A DNA stretch of 64,000 nucleotides from M3007 sp035299505. GTDB lineage: Bacteria > Bacteroidota > Bacteroidia > Chitinophagales > Saprospiraceae. The position numbers were made by a program, and so were the translations under genes. Each line of letters starts with the position of its first letter. The stretch's first letter is position 1. Below, one piece after another: positions 1-8,012 of the stretch. The stretch is taken from the NCBI GenBank assembly GCA_035299505.1, contig DATGWL010000101.1, positions 62,001 through 126,000 on the forward strand, in the 5' to 3' direction. The notes under the pieces were generated by a model, which saw only the letters and a list, made by a program, of their open reading frames with translations, was not told the origin of the DNA and made no database searches.

Positions 1-1681
1 TGTTGTAATCCGGTAAAATCTGGTTGTAGAAATACGTGTAAAACAGCGAAGCATCCAATCCTATAAACCCGAGCGCTTTGGGAAAAAACTTCTGAACATA
101 GTTCAGATTGGCATTCCAGGAGCGCTCGGGATTCAGGGCTTCCGTGATGATTACTTCCCGCGCGCCACTCAGCGCTGCATGATCTTCCGTAAATATATTG
201 GCCACCCGATACCCTGACCCGCCCGTAAGCCGGAGTATGTGGAACGGATTGGGGCTCCATTTCCAGCTGATCCTTGGGGTTAGTATTGATCCATGCTTTG
301 AATGGTAATCGTAACGGATACCGGTAAGCAACAGGTTTTGCTTGTTCAGGGTCCATTCATCCTGCACAAAAATGCCCGGTAGCCAGGTTGTGGATGGTGC
401 ATTTCTTTGGTTCGAAGGGTTGGTCGTGGCTGGTGTATTGTCGTCAAAGGCTGTCAGTCTCGAACTTACGCCCCAAAGCAATGCATGGTTTTTACCTGGC
501 GAAACTGTGCTGCTCAACTGGCCAAATCCAATTTGCTGAAAGCCATCGTAGGGTACATTACCGTAATAGGAATCCTGTTGGTGTAGGTTCCAGGAGATAT
601 CCAGCATGATGGGATTGCCGGCAACAGGCAACTGGTATTTACCCAGTACCTCTATTCTGTTGGTATAAATACTCTCCCCGTAAATACTGTCGGTGCCGCG
701 CCATGCTTTTTCCCATTGCAGCTCGCCTCCCCAACGGTTTTCATGCACCAGTCGGGCTGCCAGGCTGGCAATGCGATTTTGCCTGCGCTGAAAACTCCAT
801 TTGTTGAAAACGGAAACCCTGTTTTGTAAGGTGATATCAGTAAAATTGTCATCATTTATGTCCAAACGCCGATTGAACCTGAAATAATTTACCCCCAACA
901 GTGTCCGAGCCTTTTTCCAACGGGCAGTCATGGCGCCGTCCACATTGAGTTCGCCAATACCGGTACCAAATACATCCAGTGTTACTCTGGGGGCGGTGAG
1001 TACGTTTTTGGTAATCACATTGATCAATCCACCCACAGCCTCCGATCCGTAAAGCGTGCTGGCTGGCCCTTTGGCTATCTCAATCCGTTCTATCATGCCA
1101 TTAGGTATGCCACTGAGGCCATAAACGGTGGATAATCCGCTTACAATAGGCATGCCGTCAATGGCTACCATAGTGTAAGGACCCTCCATGCCGTTGATGT
1201 GAATATCACCGGTATTGCACACATTACAATTAAGCTGCGGCCGAACCCCGTTTACCATGGTGAGCGATTCAAACAAATTGGAACTGGCGTTTTTCTGAAA
1301 AAAGCGGGGCGTATAAATTTCCACCGGAATGGGAGAGGCGTCTTTGCTGACAGGTTTCATGGTAGCAGACACCACCACGGTGTTCAGAGTGCTTTGCAAG
1401 GGCTCCAGCAGAATGAGCTGACTGCTTTCGGTTGCTGCCAGTGTTAGCGGTTGGTATGCCAGGTGACTCACGCGCAACTGGCCGTTTTTAGGCCAATCAT
1501 GGAGAGTAAGCGGTACTGTTCCGAGCGAATCAGTGATCCATTTGCCAGCGCTGTTACTAAAACTTACAGACGCTCCCCAAACAGGAACGCCGGTTTCTTT
1601 GTCCTGGATTTGGATCAGATGCTGAGCTTTTGCACCACTGCACATCCAAAGTAACAGCAGCATTAATATTGGTTTTTTCAT
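1..1681 (-). CDS. TonB-dependent outer-membrane receptor, 3' part beyond window
   Basis: Open from an ATG at 1681 to the left edge (about 560 codons, no stop), so the C-terminal barrel lies outside the window. Residues 1-19 are a signal peptide ending in KAQ. A short carboxypeptidase-regulatory-like fold follows, then a plug domain at about residues 105-230 with the family motifs DGMPIVSG, IERIEIAKGPASTLYG and GGLINVITK. The plug carries a Cys pair (CNVC) followed by H, M and M, a possible metal-binding patch. The barrel begins after about residue 235. Receptors of this type import metal complexes or other scarce ligands with TonB energy. The promoter is overlapped by a DtxR/MntR-like operator, so iron or manganese control is inferred. 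The substrate cannot be read from the sequence. Confidence 0.9.
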   Translation of the reverse strand, partial: MKKPILMLLLLWMCSGAKAQHLIQIQDKETGVPVWGASVSFSNSAGKWITDSLGTVPLTLHDWPKNGQLRVSHLAYQPLTLAATESSQLILLEPLQSTLNTVVVSATMKPVSKDASPIPVEIYTPRFFQKNASSNLFESLTMVNGVRPQLNCNVCNTGDIHINGMEGPYTMVAIDGMPIVSGLSTVYGLSGIPNGMIERIEIAKGPASTLYGSEAVGGLINVITKNVLTAPRVTLDVFGTGIGELNVDGAMTARWKKARTLLGVNYFRFNRRLDINDDNFTDITLQNRVSVFNKWSFQRRQNRIASLAARLVHENRWGGELQWEKAWRGTDSIYGESIYTNRIEVLGKYQLPVAGNPIMLDISWNLHQQDSYYGNVPYDGFQQIGFGQLSSTVSPGKNHALLWGVSSRLTAFDDNTPATTNPSNQRNAPSTTWLPGIFVQDEWTLNKQNLLLTGIRYDYHSKHGSILTPRISWKWSPNPFHILRLTGGSGYRVANIFTEDHAALSGAREVIITEALNPERSWNANLNYVQKFFPKALGFIGLDASLFYTYFYNQILPDYN

Positions 1682-1705
1682 GGTAGAGCTAGATTAATAC
1701 AGGTG

Positions 1706-1735
1706 CAAATATAGGTTTAAAATAAATTTAGACAA
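1706..1735 (-). promoter_or_regulatory. Bacteroidota-type promoter of the TonB receptor
   Basis: On the minus strand there is TATATTTG (1713-1706), matching the -7 consensus TAnnTTTG, and a TTG at 1735-1733 with a 19-nt spacer, matching the -33 element. The predicted transcript start is near 1699, about 18 nt before the ATG at 1681. Confidence 0.75.
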
Positions 1736-1742
1736 GACTAAA
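1727..1742. promoter_or_regulatory. DtxR/MntR-like operator overlapping the -33 box
   Basis: TTTAGACAAGACTAAA is a 16-bp dyad of the form TTTAGnCnnGnCTAAA; only four central positions break symmetry. This is the shape of sites bound by DtxR/MntR/IdeR-family metalloregulators. It covers the -33 TTG of the receptor promoter, as expected for a repressor site. A further half-site-like GAATTTAG lies at about 1746-1753. Binding is inferred. Confidence 0.65.
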
Positions 1743-1798
1743 AATGAATTTAGTTGAATATTTTTTCTCTGCCTTATCACCTGCATCAAACGAGTCAT

Positions 1799-1832
1799 AA
1801 AAAAGGAGAGTCATCTTTCGACGACTCTCCTT
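1799..1832 (-). terminator. Intrinsic terminator after the lipoprotein/ZnuD-like unit
   Basis: The arms AAGGAGAGTC (1803-1812) and GACTCTCCTT (1823-1832) are perfectly complementary. On the minus strand the hairpin is followed by six T residues (1804-1799). It sits about 100 nt after the stop of the lipoprotein gene and separates this unit from the next receptor's promoter. Confidence 0.85.
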
Positions 1833-1932
1833 ATCAAATCCAAACTGTCTTACAAAGCGATTTACTTTTTCATCCAACGGCAAACCAGGGCACAGAGGAT
1901 GATTCCTTTAAGGATGTTCCACATAGGCCAAT

Positions 1933-2475
1933 TTACTGAATTTTAACCGGGAACGTGATGTCAAAATCAACTTCGCCACCTGGATCTGTGCTGCTGTTTT
2001 TGTTGGTTGGCTCGTGGTGCAGTTTGATTTGAAGAGTGCCTGTAGATGCACCGCCATTCACCCAGTTGGTTTTTTGGCCAAAGGGATTTCCGTTATCATC
2101 GGTGTCGAGGTTGGTGATAGTCAGGTTGGCGCCACTTAAGGTGTACGTGAACAGGTGCTCTTTATTTTCCTCCTTGATTTCACCCGTGAGATCTTTAACT
2201 GGCGACTGGGTTTCATCAAACACCAGCACCTCGCAGGTGAGTGGGCTAATACCTGCCGGAAGGGTTATTTCTCCGATAGCATCCCAAATGCCATCACCAT
2301 TGGTTTCCAATGCAGCTACAGTTTCTGCGAAGCCATTGGCGCTGATTCTTAATTCAACTCTGGTAATGTTTTCCTCTTCTGTATGATCATGCTTATCGCA
2401 GCCGGTCAAAGAGAAAAGTCCGAGTGCAATGGCGCCAAAAGCCCATTTGGTTGCGGTGAAATAATAAATTTTCAT
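1933..2475 (-). CDS. Lipoprotein of a metal-receptor operon
   Basis: 180 residues from the ATG at 2475; the longer frame begins at a TTG and lacks support. A hydrophobic signal ends in a lipobox LTGC (Cys about 26), so it should be a lipid-anchored envelope protein. The mature N-terminus is short and rich in His and acidic residues (DKHDH, then EEEN). The rest is a beta-rich domain ending in VDFDITFPVKIQ, resembling Flavobacteriia proteins loosely labelled type 1 periplasmic-binding-fold. It follows the ZnuD-like receptor by 40 nt in the same direction and is probably co-transcribed. A ligand-capture or accessory role in metal uptake is inferred from neighbours only. Confidence 0.7.
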   Translation of the reverse strand: MKIYYFTATKWAFGAIALGLFSLTGCDKHDHTEEENITRVELRISANGFAETVAALETNGDGIWDAIGEITLPAGISPLTCEVLVFDETQSPVKDLTGEIKEENKEHLFTYTLSGANLTITNLDTDDNGNPFGQKTNWVNGGASTGTLQIKLHHEPTNKNSSTDPGGEVDFDITFPVKIQ

Positions 2476-2515
2476 GATGTTCAAAAATGTTGTTAAGTGG
2501 TTGATTGTCAATTAT

Positions 2516-4855
2516 TTAAAAGGTCCATTTGGCTCTGAGGCCAACGTTGATGCCGGGCGCGTCTGCATAATACCGGAACAGGTCCAGGTACTCCCGGTAA
2601 CGGGTATTGTTGAGGTTTTGCACAGAAATGCCTGTCTCCAATTGCCTTTTGCCCATAGAAAAGGTATGTGCGGCTTCCAGTGCCAGGGTAGTGTACGTAT
2701 CTGGCGCTGCTTTGGTTAAGCCTTCCGCCGGGATGCGCCATTGTCTGGCAACTGTAGTGGCTGCTAACCGGATGAAAGTGGGCGACTGGTTTTTCTTGCC
2801 TGTTTCCAGTTGCCATTTCACTCCATATTGGTACCTGTCCGAAGGCATTAGCGGCAGCCAGTCCTGCGTAGCTGCCAAAGTCTCCGATACCTGGGTTTTC
2901 CTGCGTGCATAGAGGGTGGAATAGCCTGATTCCAGCCAAAAATGCTGGAACATATTCCAACTAAGATTCAGGTCAATGCCTTGTAAGACAGCGTCGTTCT
3001 GACGGTAGAAATACGCAGGATAGGGCCCTCTGATGGTTCTGACGATTGAATCTCTGGGCTGATCCAGGTAAATAAAATCATTCACCTGATTTCGGTATCC
3101 GGATATGGCCAGCGCAAGATGTTGTTCGTGGTATTCCAGGCTAAGGTTGGTGTTCCAGGCTTTTTCTGCCTGCAAATCCGGATTGCCTGCTTCATAAGTG
3201 CCTGCGCCATGGTGTACGCCTTTGGCAAAAAGCTCGTTTACATGCGGCGGGCGCCAGGCCAGGCCGGTGTTTAGTTTGGCAAGCAGCGTTTGGCTAAAAT
3301 GGTAAATAGCTCCTGCCGTTCCGCTCACATTACCAAAATGCAGGGTTTTGTCCAGGTTTTCTGTGCTATTTCCGGAAGTGGTAGCATGAATCCAGCGGTA
3401 ATCATATCTGGCGCCTACTTCAAACTCCCAGGGCACCGGGAAACGTCTGTAACGCTCCGTTGCCCATACAGAACCACCAAAGCTCAAAAAATCAGGAATA
3501 AATCCGCCCCGGCTCACATAGTTCAGTTGCTGCATGGCCTGCACGCCAAAGCTGCCTTGCCAATGGTGTACTGGCACATGTTCCAGCGCCAAATCAAGGG
3601 TATTACTCCACAACCGAAAACTTACCTGCGGTTTGTTGCTCTGACTGATGCCGCTCCGGCCCCGGTCATACTCTTCCCGCAAGTTGTACTGGAAATTGTA
3701 TTGGCCGGTGTATTTCCAGCGGTCGTTTAGCCGGTACTCCACCTGGTATTTAGCTACCGAATGACTCACCTGTTGAAAGGGGCGGTCGATCAGGTAACTG
3801 AAATGATTGATATTGTTTCGTGGTGTCTGACTCTGAATGGCTGCCAGTAATTCATCTACACTGCCATTGTGAGAGGCACGCAATACAGCAAATCGTTGAT
3901 TAAATTGTGAAACTGACCAGAGGTGTTTCAATTTCTTGCGGTTTAGCCCTGCCATAAACAAGCCATTTATCTCCTGATTGCTGGTATTACCAAGCCAATA
4001 ATCAGGAGCACGCAGGTTGCCGGCCCTTTTCACCGTACCTTGAATCCGGAAAGCCCAGGCACTTCCGAGTGGCTTCCAATCTGTGCTTCCTGCTAAAACG
4101 CCGCCCAACCCATTGCTGAAAAAGCCTGCGTGTACCCATCCATTGTAGCCCACATCCTTCCGCAGCGGAGATGGCTCCAGCACCACCGCGCCTGCCATGG
4201 CTCCAATGCCGTAACGCACTCCGGCAGCTCCTTTTACCACAGATATCTTATCCGAAGCAAAAGGGTCAATTTCCGGGGCGTGATCTCTTCCCCATTGCTG
4301 ACTTTCCAGCGTAACGCCATCAGACACAATAGCAATCCGGTTGCTGTGCAGGCCTTGTATAACAGGCTTGGCCACAGTAGCCCCTGAACTGAGCAGGGTA
4401 ACTCCGGGAAGTTTTTTCAGCGTTTCCCCCAGGCCAATGCCTTTCGCCGCTTCCAGATCCGATTTGTCTACACTTGCCGATGCCTGTGTAGGAGGAGGCG
4501 GTGCCGCTTTTTCTACCACCAATACTTCATGGAGCACCGCATCGTGCACCAGATGGAATTCCACCAGGGTGTTTTCTGTGAGCTGCACCATTTGGGTGAA
4601 ATGCGCGCATTCAATGTGCTTGATTTCAACAGTATACGGTGTTTTTTCACAAAGGTTGGCTATGGCAAAATAGCCAGCCTCATCGGTCATGGCATGTTTA
4701 CCGATCTCCTTCACGTATACGCTTGCATAGGCCAACGGTTCCCGGGTGTCGGATTCCGTTACGTGACCACGCAAGGCAAAATGGCAATCCTGGGCGTATA
4801 ACCCAAGGCTGCATAGCGAGCAGAAGCCCGCTAATGCGGCTTTGCTTCTCAGCAT
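2516..4855 (-). CDS. TonB-dependent receptor, ZnuD-like (putative zinc/metal uptake)
   Basis: 779 residues, full length for the family. A signal peptide (1-21, ending YAQ) is followed by a carboxypeptidase-regulatory-like domain (about 27-105), a Pro-rich hinge (about 117-122), a plug (about 130-235, with GLHSNRIAIVSDGV and SVVKGAAGVRYG) and a 22-strand-type barrel ending in aromatic WTF. The barrel motif ELFAKGVHHGAGTYEAGN, followed by PDLQAEKAWN, is the conserved ZnuD-type segment with paired His. ZnuD receptors carry zinc across the outer membrane. Neighbours are a His-rich membrane peptide upstream and a lipoprotein downstream, supporting a metal-uptake unit. The metal is inferred; zinc is the best guess. 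Confidence 0.85.
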   Translation of the reverse strand: MLRSKAALAGFCSLCSLGLYAQDCHFALRGHVTESDTREPLAYASVYVKEIGKHAMTDEAGYFAIANLCEKTPYTVEIKHIECAHFTQMVQLTENTLVEFHLVHDAVLHEVLVVEKAAPPPPTQASASVDKSDLEAAKGIGLGETLKKLPGVTLLSSGATVAKPVIQGLHSNRIAIVSDGVTLESQQWGRDHAPEIDPFASDKISVVKGAAGVRYGIGAMAGAVVLEPSPLRKDVGYNGWVHAGFFSNGLGGVLAGSTDWKPLGSAWAFRIQGTVKRAGNLRAPDYWLGNTSNQEINGLFMAGLNRKKLKHLWSVSQFNQRFAVLRASHNGSVDELLAAIQSQTPRNNINHFSYLIDRPFQQVSHSVAKYQVEYRLNDRWKYTGQYNFQYNLREEYDRGRSGISQSNKPQVSFRLWSNTLDLALEHVPVHHWQGSFGVQAMQQLNYVSRGGFIPDFLSFGGSVWATERYRRFPVPWEFEVGARYDYRWIHATTSGNSTENLDKTLHFGNVSGTAGAIYHFSQTLLAKLNTGLAWRPPHVNELFAKGVHHGAGTYEAGNPDLQAEKAWNTNLSLEYHEQHLALAISGYRNQVNDFIYLDQPRDSIVRTIRGPYPAYFYRQNDAVLQGIDLNLSWNMFQHFWLESGYSTLYARRKTQVSETLAATQDWLPLMPSDRYQYGVKWQLETGKKNQSPTFIRLAATTVARQWRIPAEGLTKAAPDTYTTLALEAAHTFSMGKRQLETGISVQNLNNTRYREYLDLFRYYADAPGINVGLRAKWTF

Positions 4856-4947
4856 ATGGCAAATAAATAAATCGAGAAATTCCGGCTGAAATCAGTCGGG
4901 TGAAAAGTGGGGCATGGGCATGAAACGGCCTGCCTCAGCAAGAAATG

Positions 4948-5313
4948 CTATGCCAGAGAAGGTGGACCGCGCCTGAAATTGGCGTCAAAAGTGGCTTTAG
5001 CGTACACTTGAGGTGTGTACATAGCCGGCTTGCTGTGTGCAGGAACTGGCAAGGACAAATCTTCCAGCATCAAAGCAGCAAACAATTCCGGAACAGAGAC
5101 CACAAAGGCACAAATGGTACAATCTTCCACCGCCCATCTTTCATCGTGGATGTGGGCAGAAGAAGGATCATGCGTTACCTCGCAAACCGGATGCTCAGCT
5201 TCGTGGTGATGGTGAACCAGCAACAAGTGCATGGTTTTCAGCGACCAAAAGGCTGAAAACAGCAGTGCCAGAGACCAGGCGCCATACCGTTGATATGTAG
5301 ATTGCTGGAACAA
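4948..5313 (-). CDS. Small His-rich membrane-anchored protein, metal operon
   Basis: 121 residues from a TTG at 5313; there is no upstream ATG, and the only early ATG (residue 27) would remove most of the single hydrophobic segment (about 11-33). Directly after it come HHHHEAEH and further His/Cys pairs (HDP, HIHDE), then a DCTIC motif. Small proteins with this HxH-rich stretch and CxxC commonly precede metal-related TonB receptors in Bacteroidota. It is the first gene of the apparent unit with the ZnuD-like receptor (92 nt gap) and lipoprotein. A metal-chaperone or sensing role is inference. The TTG start is uncertain. Confidence 0.65.
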   Translation of the reverse strand: MFQQSTYQRYGAWSLALLFSAFWSLKTMHLLLVHHHHEAEHPVCEVTHDPSSAHIHDERWAVEDCTICAFVVSVPELFAALMLEDLSLPVPAHSKPAMYTPQVYAKATFDANFRRGPPSLA

Positions 5314-5333
5314 GTTTAGGTTCTGAGTCTGTG

Positions 5334-5341
5334 CAAATATA
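5334..5341 (-). promoter_or_regulatory. -7 promoter element of the metal operon
   Basis: TATATTTG on the minus strand, about 21 nt before the TTG start at 5313. It matches TAnnTTTG and shares the extended TATATTTGCAC with the promoter at 1706-1713. No convincing -33 TTG was found at 18-21 nt, and no DtxR-like dyad was seen here. Confidence 0.5.
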
Positions 5342-5434
5342 TCAGGCGTTTGGGACTTTTAAACCATTGGTTGCAAAAACGGTCTGAAAATGACCAAAAA
5401 ATCGCCTAATGTCTGGTATTTGAGTCCTGAAGTA

Positions 5435-5785
5435 CTAAAAAGCCTCCCAGTTATCACCCAGTTCTTTGGGGTGCCAGAAAAGCAATTTGAAATCCCGGAC
5501 ACAATCGTTCTCAATCACAACACCTTCCGCCTCTAAAAGTTCTTGCATGAGGGTAGGGGTGGCAAAATGGTGCCTACCAGACAGCTCTCCTTTTCGGTTC
5601 ACTACCCTGTGTGCAGGAACATTGTCCATGTGGTGACAATTATTCAGAGCCCAGCCCACCATCCGGGATGCGCCCAAAGCCAGAAAATCGGCAATGGCGC
5701 CATAATTGGTTACCCTTCCGCGGGGCACCTGTCGAACTACGGCATATACCAGATCATAATAGGTGGGGGTATTGACTACTGGCAT
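5435..5785 (-). CDS. Alkyltransferase-like (ATL/MGMT-family) protein, no catalytic Cys
   Basis: 116 residues, one Ada/MGMT C-terminal DNA-binding domain. The recognition-helix region GASRMVGWALNN is present, but the active-site PCHR is VPAHRVV: the alkyl-accepting Cys is Ala. Known ATL proteins lacking this Cys bind O6-alkylguanine and flag it for nucleotide-excision repair instead of reversing the damage. It follows rsmA by 13 nt on the same strand and is likely in the ligase-rsmA transcript. Confidence 0.88.
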   Translation of the reverse strand: MPVVNTPTYYDLVYAVVRQVPRGRVTNYGAIADFLALGASRMVGWALNNCHHMDNVPAHRVVNRKGELSGRHHFATPTLMQELLEAEGVVIENDCVRDFKLLFWHPKELGDNWEAF

Positions 5786-5798
5786 GTATTAGAACGAG

Positions 5799-6581
5799 TT
5801 AAGGTGTATTGGTTTTTTCCGACCATTGGGCCAGGTGTACATATTCTTCCCAGCCGAGGGTTTCCGGCCGTTTTTCAAAAAAAGGGTCACTCATGAGAAT
5901 ATCGCCAGGAAAAAATGGTTTCAGGGTGTTGCGCAGCATTTTGCGTCGCTGGTTGAAAGCCGTTTTTACAATGGTTCGGAACAGTTTTTCAGAACAGTCC
6001 AGGGTGAAATTTTCCTTTCTGGTGAGTCGGATCACGGCAGAAAGTACTTTGGGAGGCGGGTTAAAAGAGCCACGCTCTACCGTAAACAGATACTCTGTAT
6101 GGTAAAAGGCTTGTGCCAGGGCACTGGTGATGCCATATACTTTGGATCCCGGCTTGGACACTACCCGGTCTGCCACCTCTTTTTGGAACATACCCACCAT
6201 TTCAGGTACTATATCCCGCCAGTCCAGTAATTTGAACAGGATTTGTGTAGAGATATTATATGGGAAATTGCCAATCAGGCAAAAAGGTTTTCCTTCAAAA
6301 TATTCCGGTGCATTGAAGTCCAAAAAGTCTTTGGAAATCAGTCTGTTCTGAGCAAAATCAGGGTATTGGCGCTGCAAATATTCCACCATATCGCGGTCTG
6401 CTTCAACTGCGAAAGTTTGGTAGTCATCATGTGCCAGTAGAAACTTGGTCAGCATACCCATGCCGGGACCAACTTCGAGCACTTTGCCGGTTGCATTTGC
6501 CTGGCGCATACTTTCTGCAATGCGCTGTGCAATGGCATCGTGTTTCAGGAAATGTTGTCCGTAGGATTTTTTTGCTTGCAT
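5799..6581 (-). CDS. rsmA: 16S rRNA adenine dimethyltransferase RsmA/KsgA
   Basis: 260 residues from ATG 6581 (MQAKKSYGQHFL, the usual N-terminus); an in-frame ATG four codons upstream is less likely. The SAM-binding motif LEVGPGMGMLT is at about 35-45 and the catalytic motif NFPYNIS is near residue 105. The C-terminal helical domain is present (FNPPPKVLSAVIRL, FNQRRKMLRNTL). The enzyme dimethylates two adjacent adenines near the 3' end of 16S rRNA during small-subunit maturation. Its 5' end lies inside the last 37 nt of the preceding ligase-like gene, suggesting translational coupling. Confidence 0.95.
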   Translation of the reverse strand: MQAKKSYGQHFLKHDAIAQRIAESMRQANATGKVLEVGPGMGMLTKFLLAHDDYQTFAVEADRDMVEYLQRQYPDFAQNRLISKDFLDFNAPEYFEGKPFCLIGNFPYNISTQILFKLLDWRDIVPEMVGMFQKEVADRVVSKPGSKVYGITSALAQAFYHTEYLFTVERGSFNPPPKVLSAVIRLTRKENFTLDCSEKLFRTIVKTAFNQRRKMLRNTLKPFFPGDILMSDPFFEKRPETLGWEEYVHLAQWSEKTNTP

Positions 6582-7816
6582 AACATAAACCACAGCGAGT
6601 AAAACAGGAACCAGGCCACTCCAATCGCATTTTCAAGGGTACATTCAATCAGGAAGGAGGCCAAAGCCATCATTTGAAGGGCAAGGTACAGGAAATTGTT
6701 TCGCTCATGGTACCATGGGTAAAATAAGGCTGCCAAACTCAGTACTAAGCCCAGCATGCCTGTGCTGGCCATAATGAACAGGAACTGATTATGGGGCAAT
6801 TTGGGGTCTTCGGCATAACTCGGGTATAATTGGGCCGTCATGCGGTTGGTCTCGGAAAGCAGGTCGCCGGCGCCAACGCCTAATACCGGGTTTTCCCGCC
6901 AAAGTTCCCAGCCGGAACGCAAGGAAATCCACCTGCCCGCATCTGAATATAAATGCCCGTCGTCTTCATACCGGAATCTTCCCCAATCCCATTTCATGTA
7001 CGCTACCCGCATTTTCAAACTCGGAATAGTGGCAACAGCCGTCCATAAACCACCCACCATTACACACAAAGCTGCCAACCCTGTCAGCCAGCGCCTGCTT
7101 TTCCAGATATACCAAACTGCAGCAAAAAACATGGCCGCATACAAGGAAAACAGCCCGGACCTGACAGACAATACGTGAATGAACAGGAATAAAAAAATCA
7201 CGGTGGCCCCCAGCAAATGGCGTTCCCATACCTTTCTGAGCCAAAATTTCTGCTGCCAAAGCCAGGCTCCGGTTAAAATGGAAGTAGCCAGTATCAGGCT
7301 AAACCTTACATGCGAACGCGGCACCGGCACCGGATTCCCCCTGCCCAAACCTTCTACTATAGCATCGTAATGCAGCAAAAAATGAATGCCAACGGCAATG
7401 CAAACTGCAGTCATGAACCATACAAACAGGTACAATACCAACTTTAACTGCCTGTCTGTAAACGGTGGGTGATTGGCAAATGCCCAGGGCAAAACCAAAA
7501 ATGGCAACCGGGTTTGTACCAGCCTAAGCCAATATCTGGTATCTTCTGACCAAAACGCGCTCAGGGCCGGAGCCAGCAGTAACAGGGAAAATACCAACAG
7601 AACCTTTTGTTGGTACAATCGTTGAAAGGATACCTGTAATACCAGCCACCAGGTGTTTGCTTCCCTCAATGATGCATTCAAATGTTGCGCTGTGTGCCAC
7701 CAGGAAGCAAAAACCAGCAGCCACATACTAACCGACAGCAAAAAAGGAGACAGTACCATGCTTGGTACCAACAGGCAGGCGGCAAAAAGTGCCAGATGGG
7801 TGGGACTGAAGCGCAA
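6545..7816 (-). CDS. O-antigen ligase/Wzy-like polytopic membrane protein
   Basis: About 423 residues with about ten membrane segments and a large periplasmic loop between the later helices (about 290-370). The loop has the family pattern ENPVLGVGAGDLL followed by LPHNQFLFIMASTGMLG, typical of WaaL/Wzy-type glycan ligases or polymerases. No upstream ATG exists. The TTG at 7816 (MRFSPTHLALF) directly follows a TGAG-type repeat; the frame stays open to a TTG at 7891, which would translate the repeat as THSFTHSLT. The ATG at 7756 would cut the first membrane helix. Function is likely surface-polysaccharide assembly; substrate unknown. The 3' end overlaps rsmA by 37 nt. Confidence 0.8.
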   Translation of the reverse strand: MRFSPTHLALFAACLLVPSMVLSPFLLSVSMWLLVFASWWHTAQHLNASLREANTWWLVLQVSFQRLYQQKVLLVFSLLLLAPALSAFWSEDTRYWLRLVQTRLPFLVLPWAFANHPPFTDRQLKLVLYLFVWFMTAVCIAVGIHFLLHYDAIVEGLGRGNPVPVPRSHVRFSLILATSILTGAWLWQQKFWLRKVWERHLLGATVIFLFLFIHVLSVRSGLFSLYAAMFFAAVWYIWKSRRWLTGLAALCVMVGGLWTAVATIPSLKMRVAYMKWDWGRFRYEDDGHLYSDAGRWISLRSGWELWRENPVLGVGAGDLLSETNRMTAQLYPSYAEDPKLPHNQFLFIMASTGMLGLVLSLAALFYPWYHERNNFLYLALQMMALASFLIECTLENAIGVAWFLFYSLWFMLCKQKNPTDNIS

Positions 7817-7817
7817 G

Positions 7818-7848
7818 GTGAGTGAGTGGGTGAATGAGTGAGTGGGTG
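7818..7848. repeat. Degenerate TGAG tetranucleotide array
   Basis: Seven to eight imperfect 4-bp units (GTGA, GGGT, GAAT variants) at the 5' end of the ligase gene, either in its leader or inside its first codons. It belongs to the same family as arrays at 45784-45903 and 50873-50913. Confidence 0.8.
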
Positions 7849-7976
7849 CTGGCGTGTTTAACTGCTGAATCCTCCAATAGCAACGTTTCAAACCGCAGAA
7901 TCGCTGCCATGTTTTCCTTTAGTCGAGTGGAAGCGCACAAAGATAGATGCCTGCTTCGGGTTTCCCCGAACTTGCC

Positions 7977-7984
7977 TACATTTG
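7977..7984 (+). promoter_or_regulatory. -7 promoter element of the methyltransferase gene
   Basis: TACATTTG, matching TAnnTTTG, 28 nt before the ATG at 8013. The -33 region (TTC at about 7955-7957, 19 nt upstream) is only a near match. Confidence 0.5.
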
Positions 7985-8012
7985 TCGCTAATCTGTGTTA
8001 CCCAATTGATTC

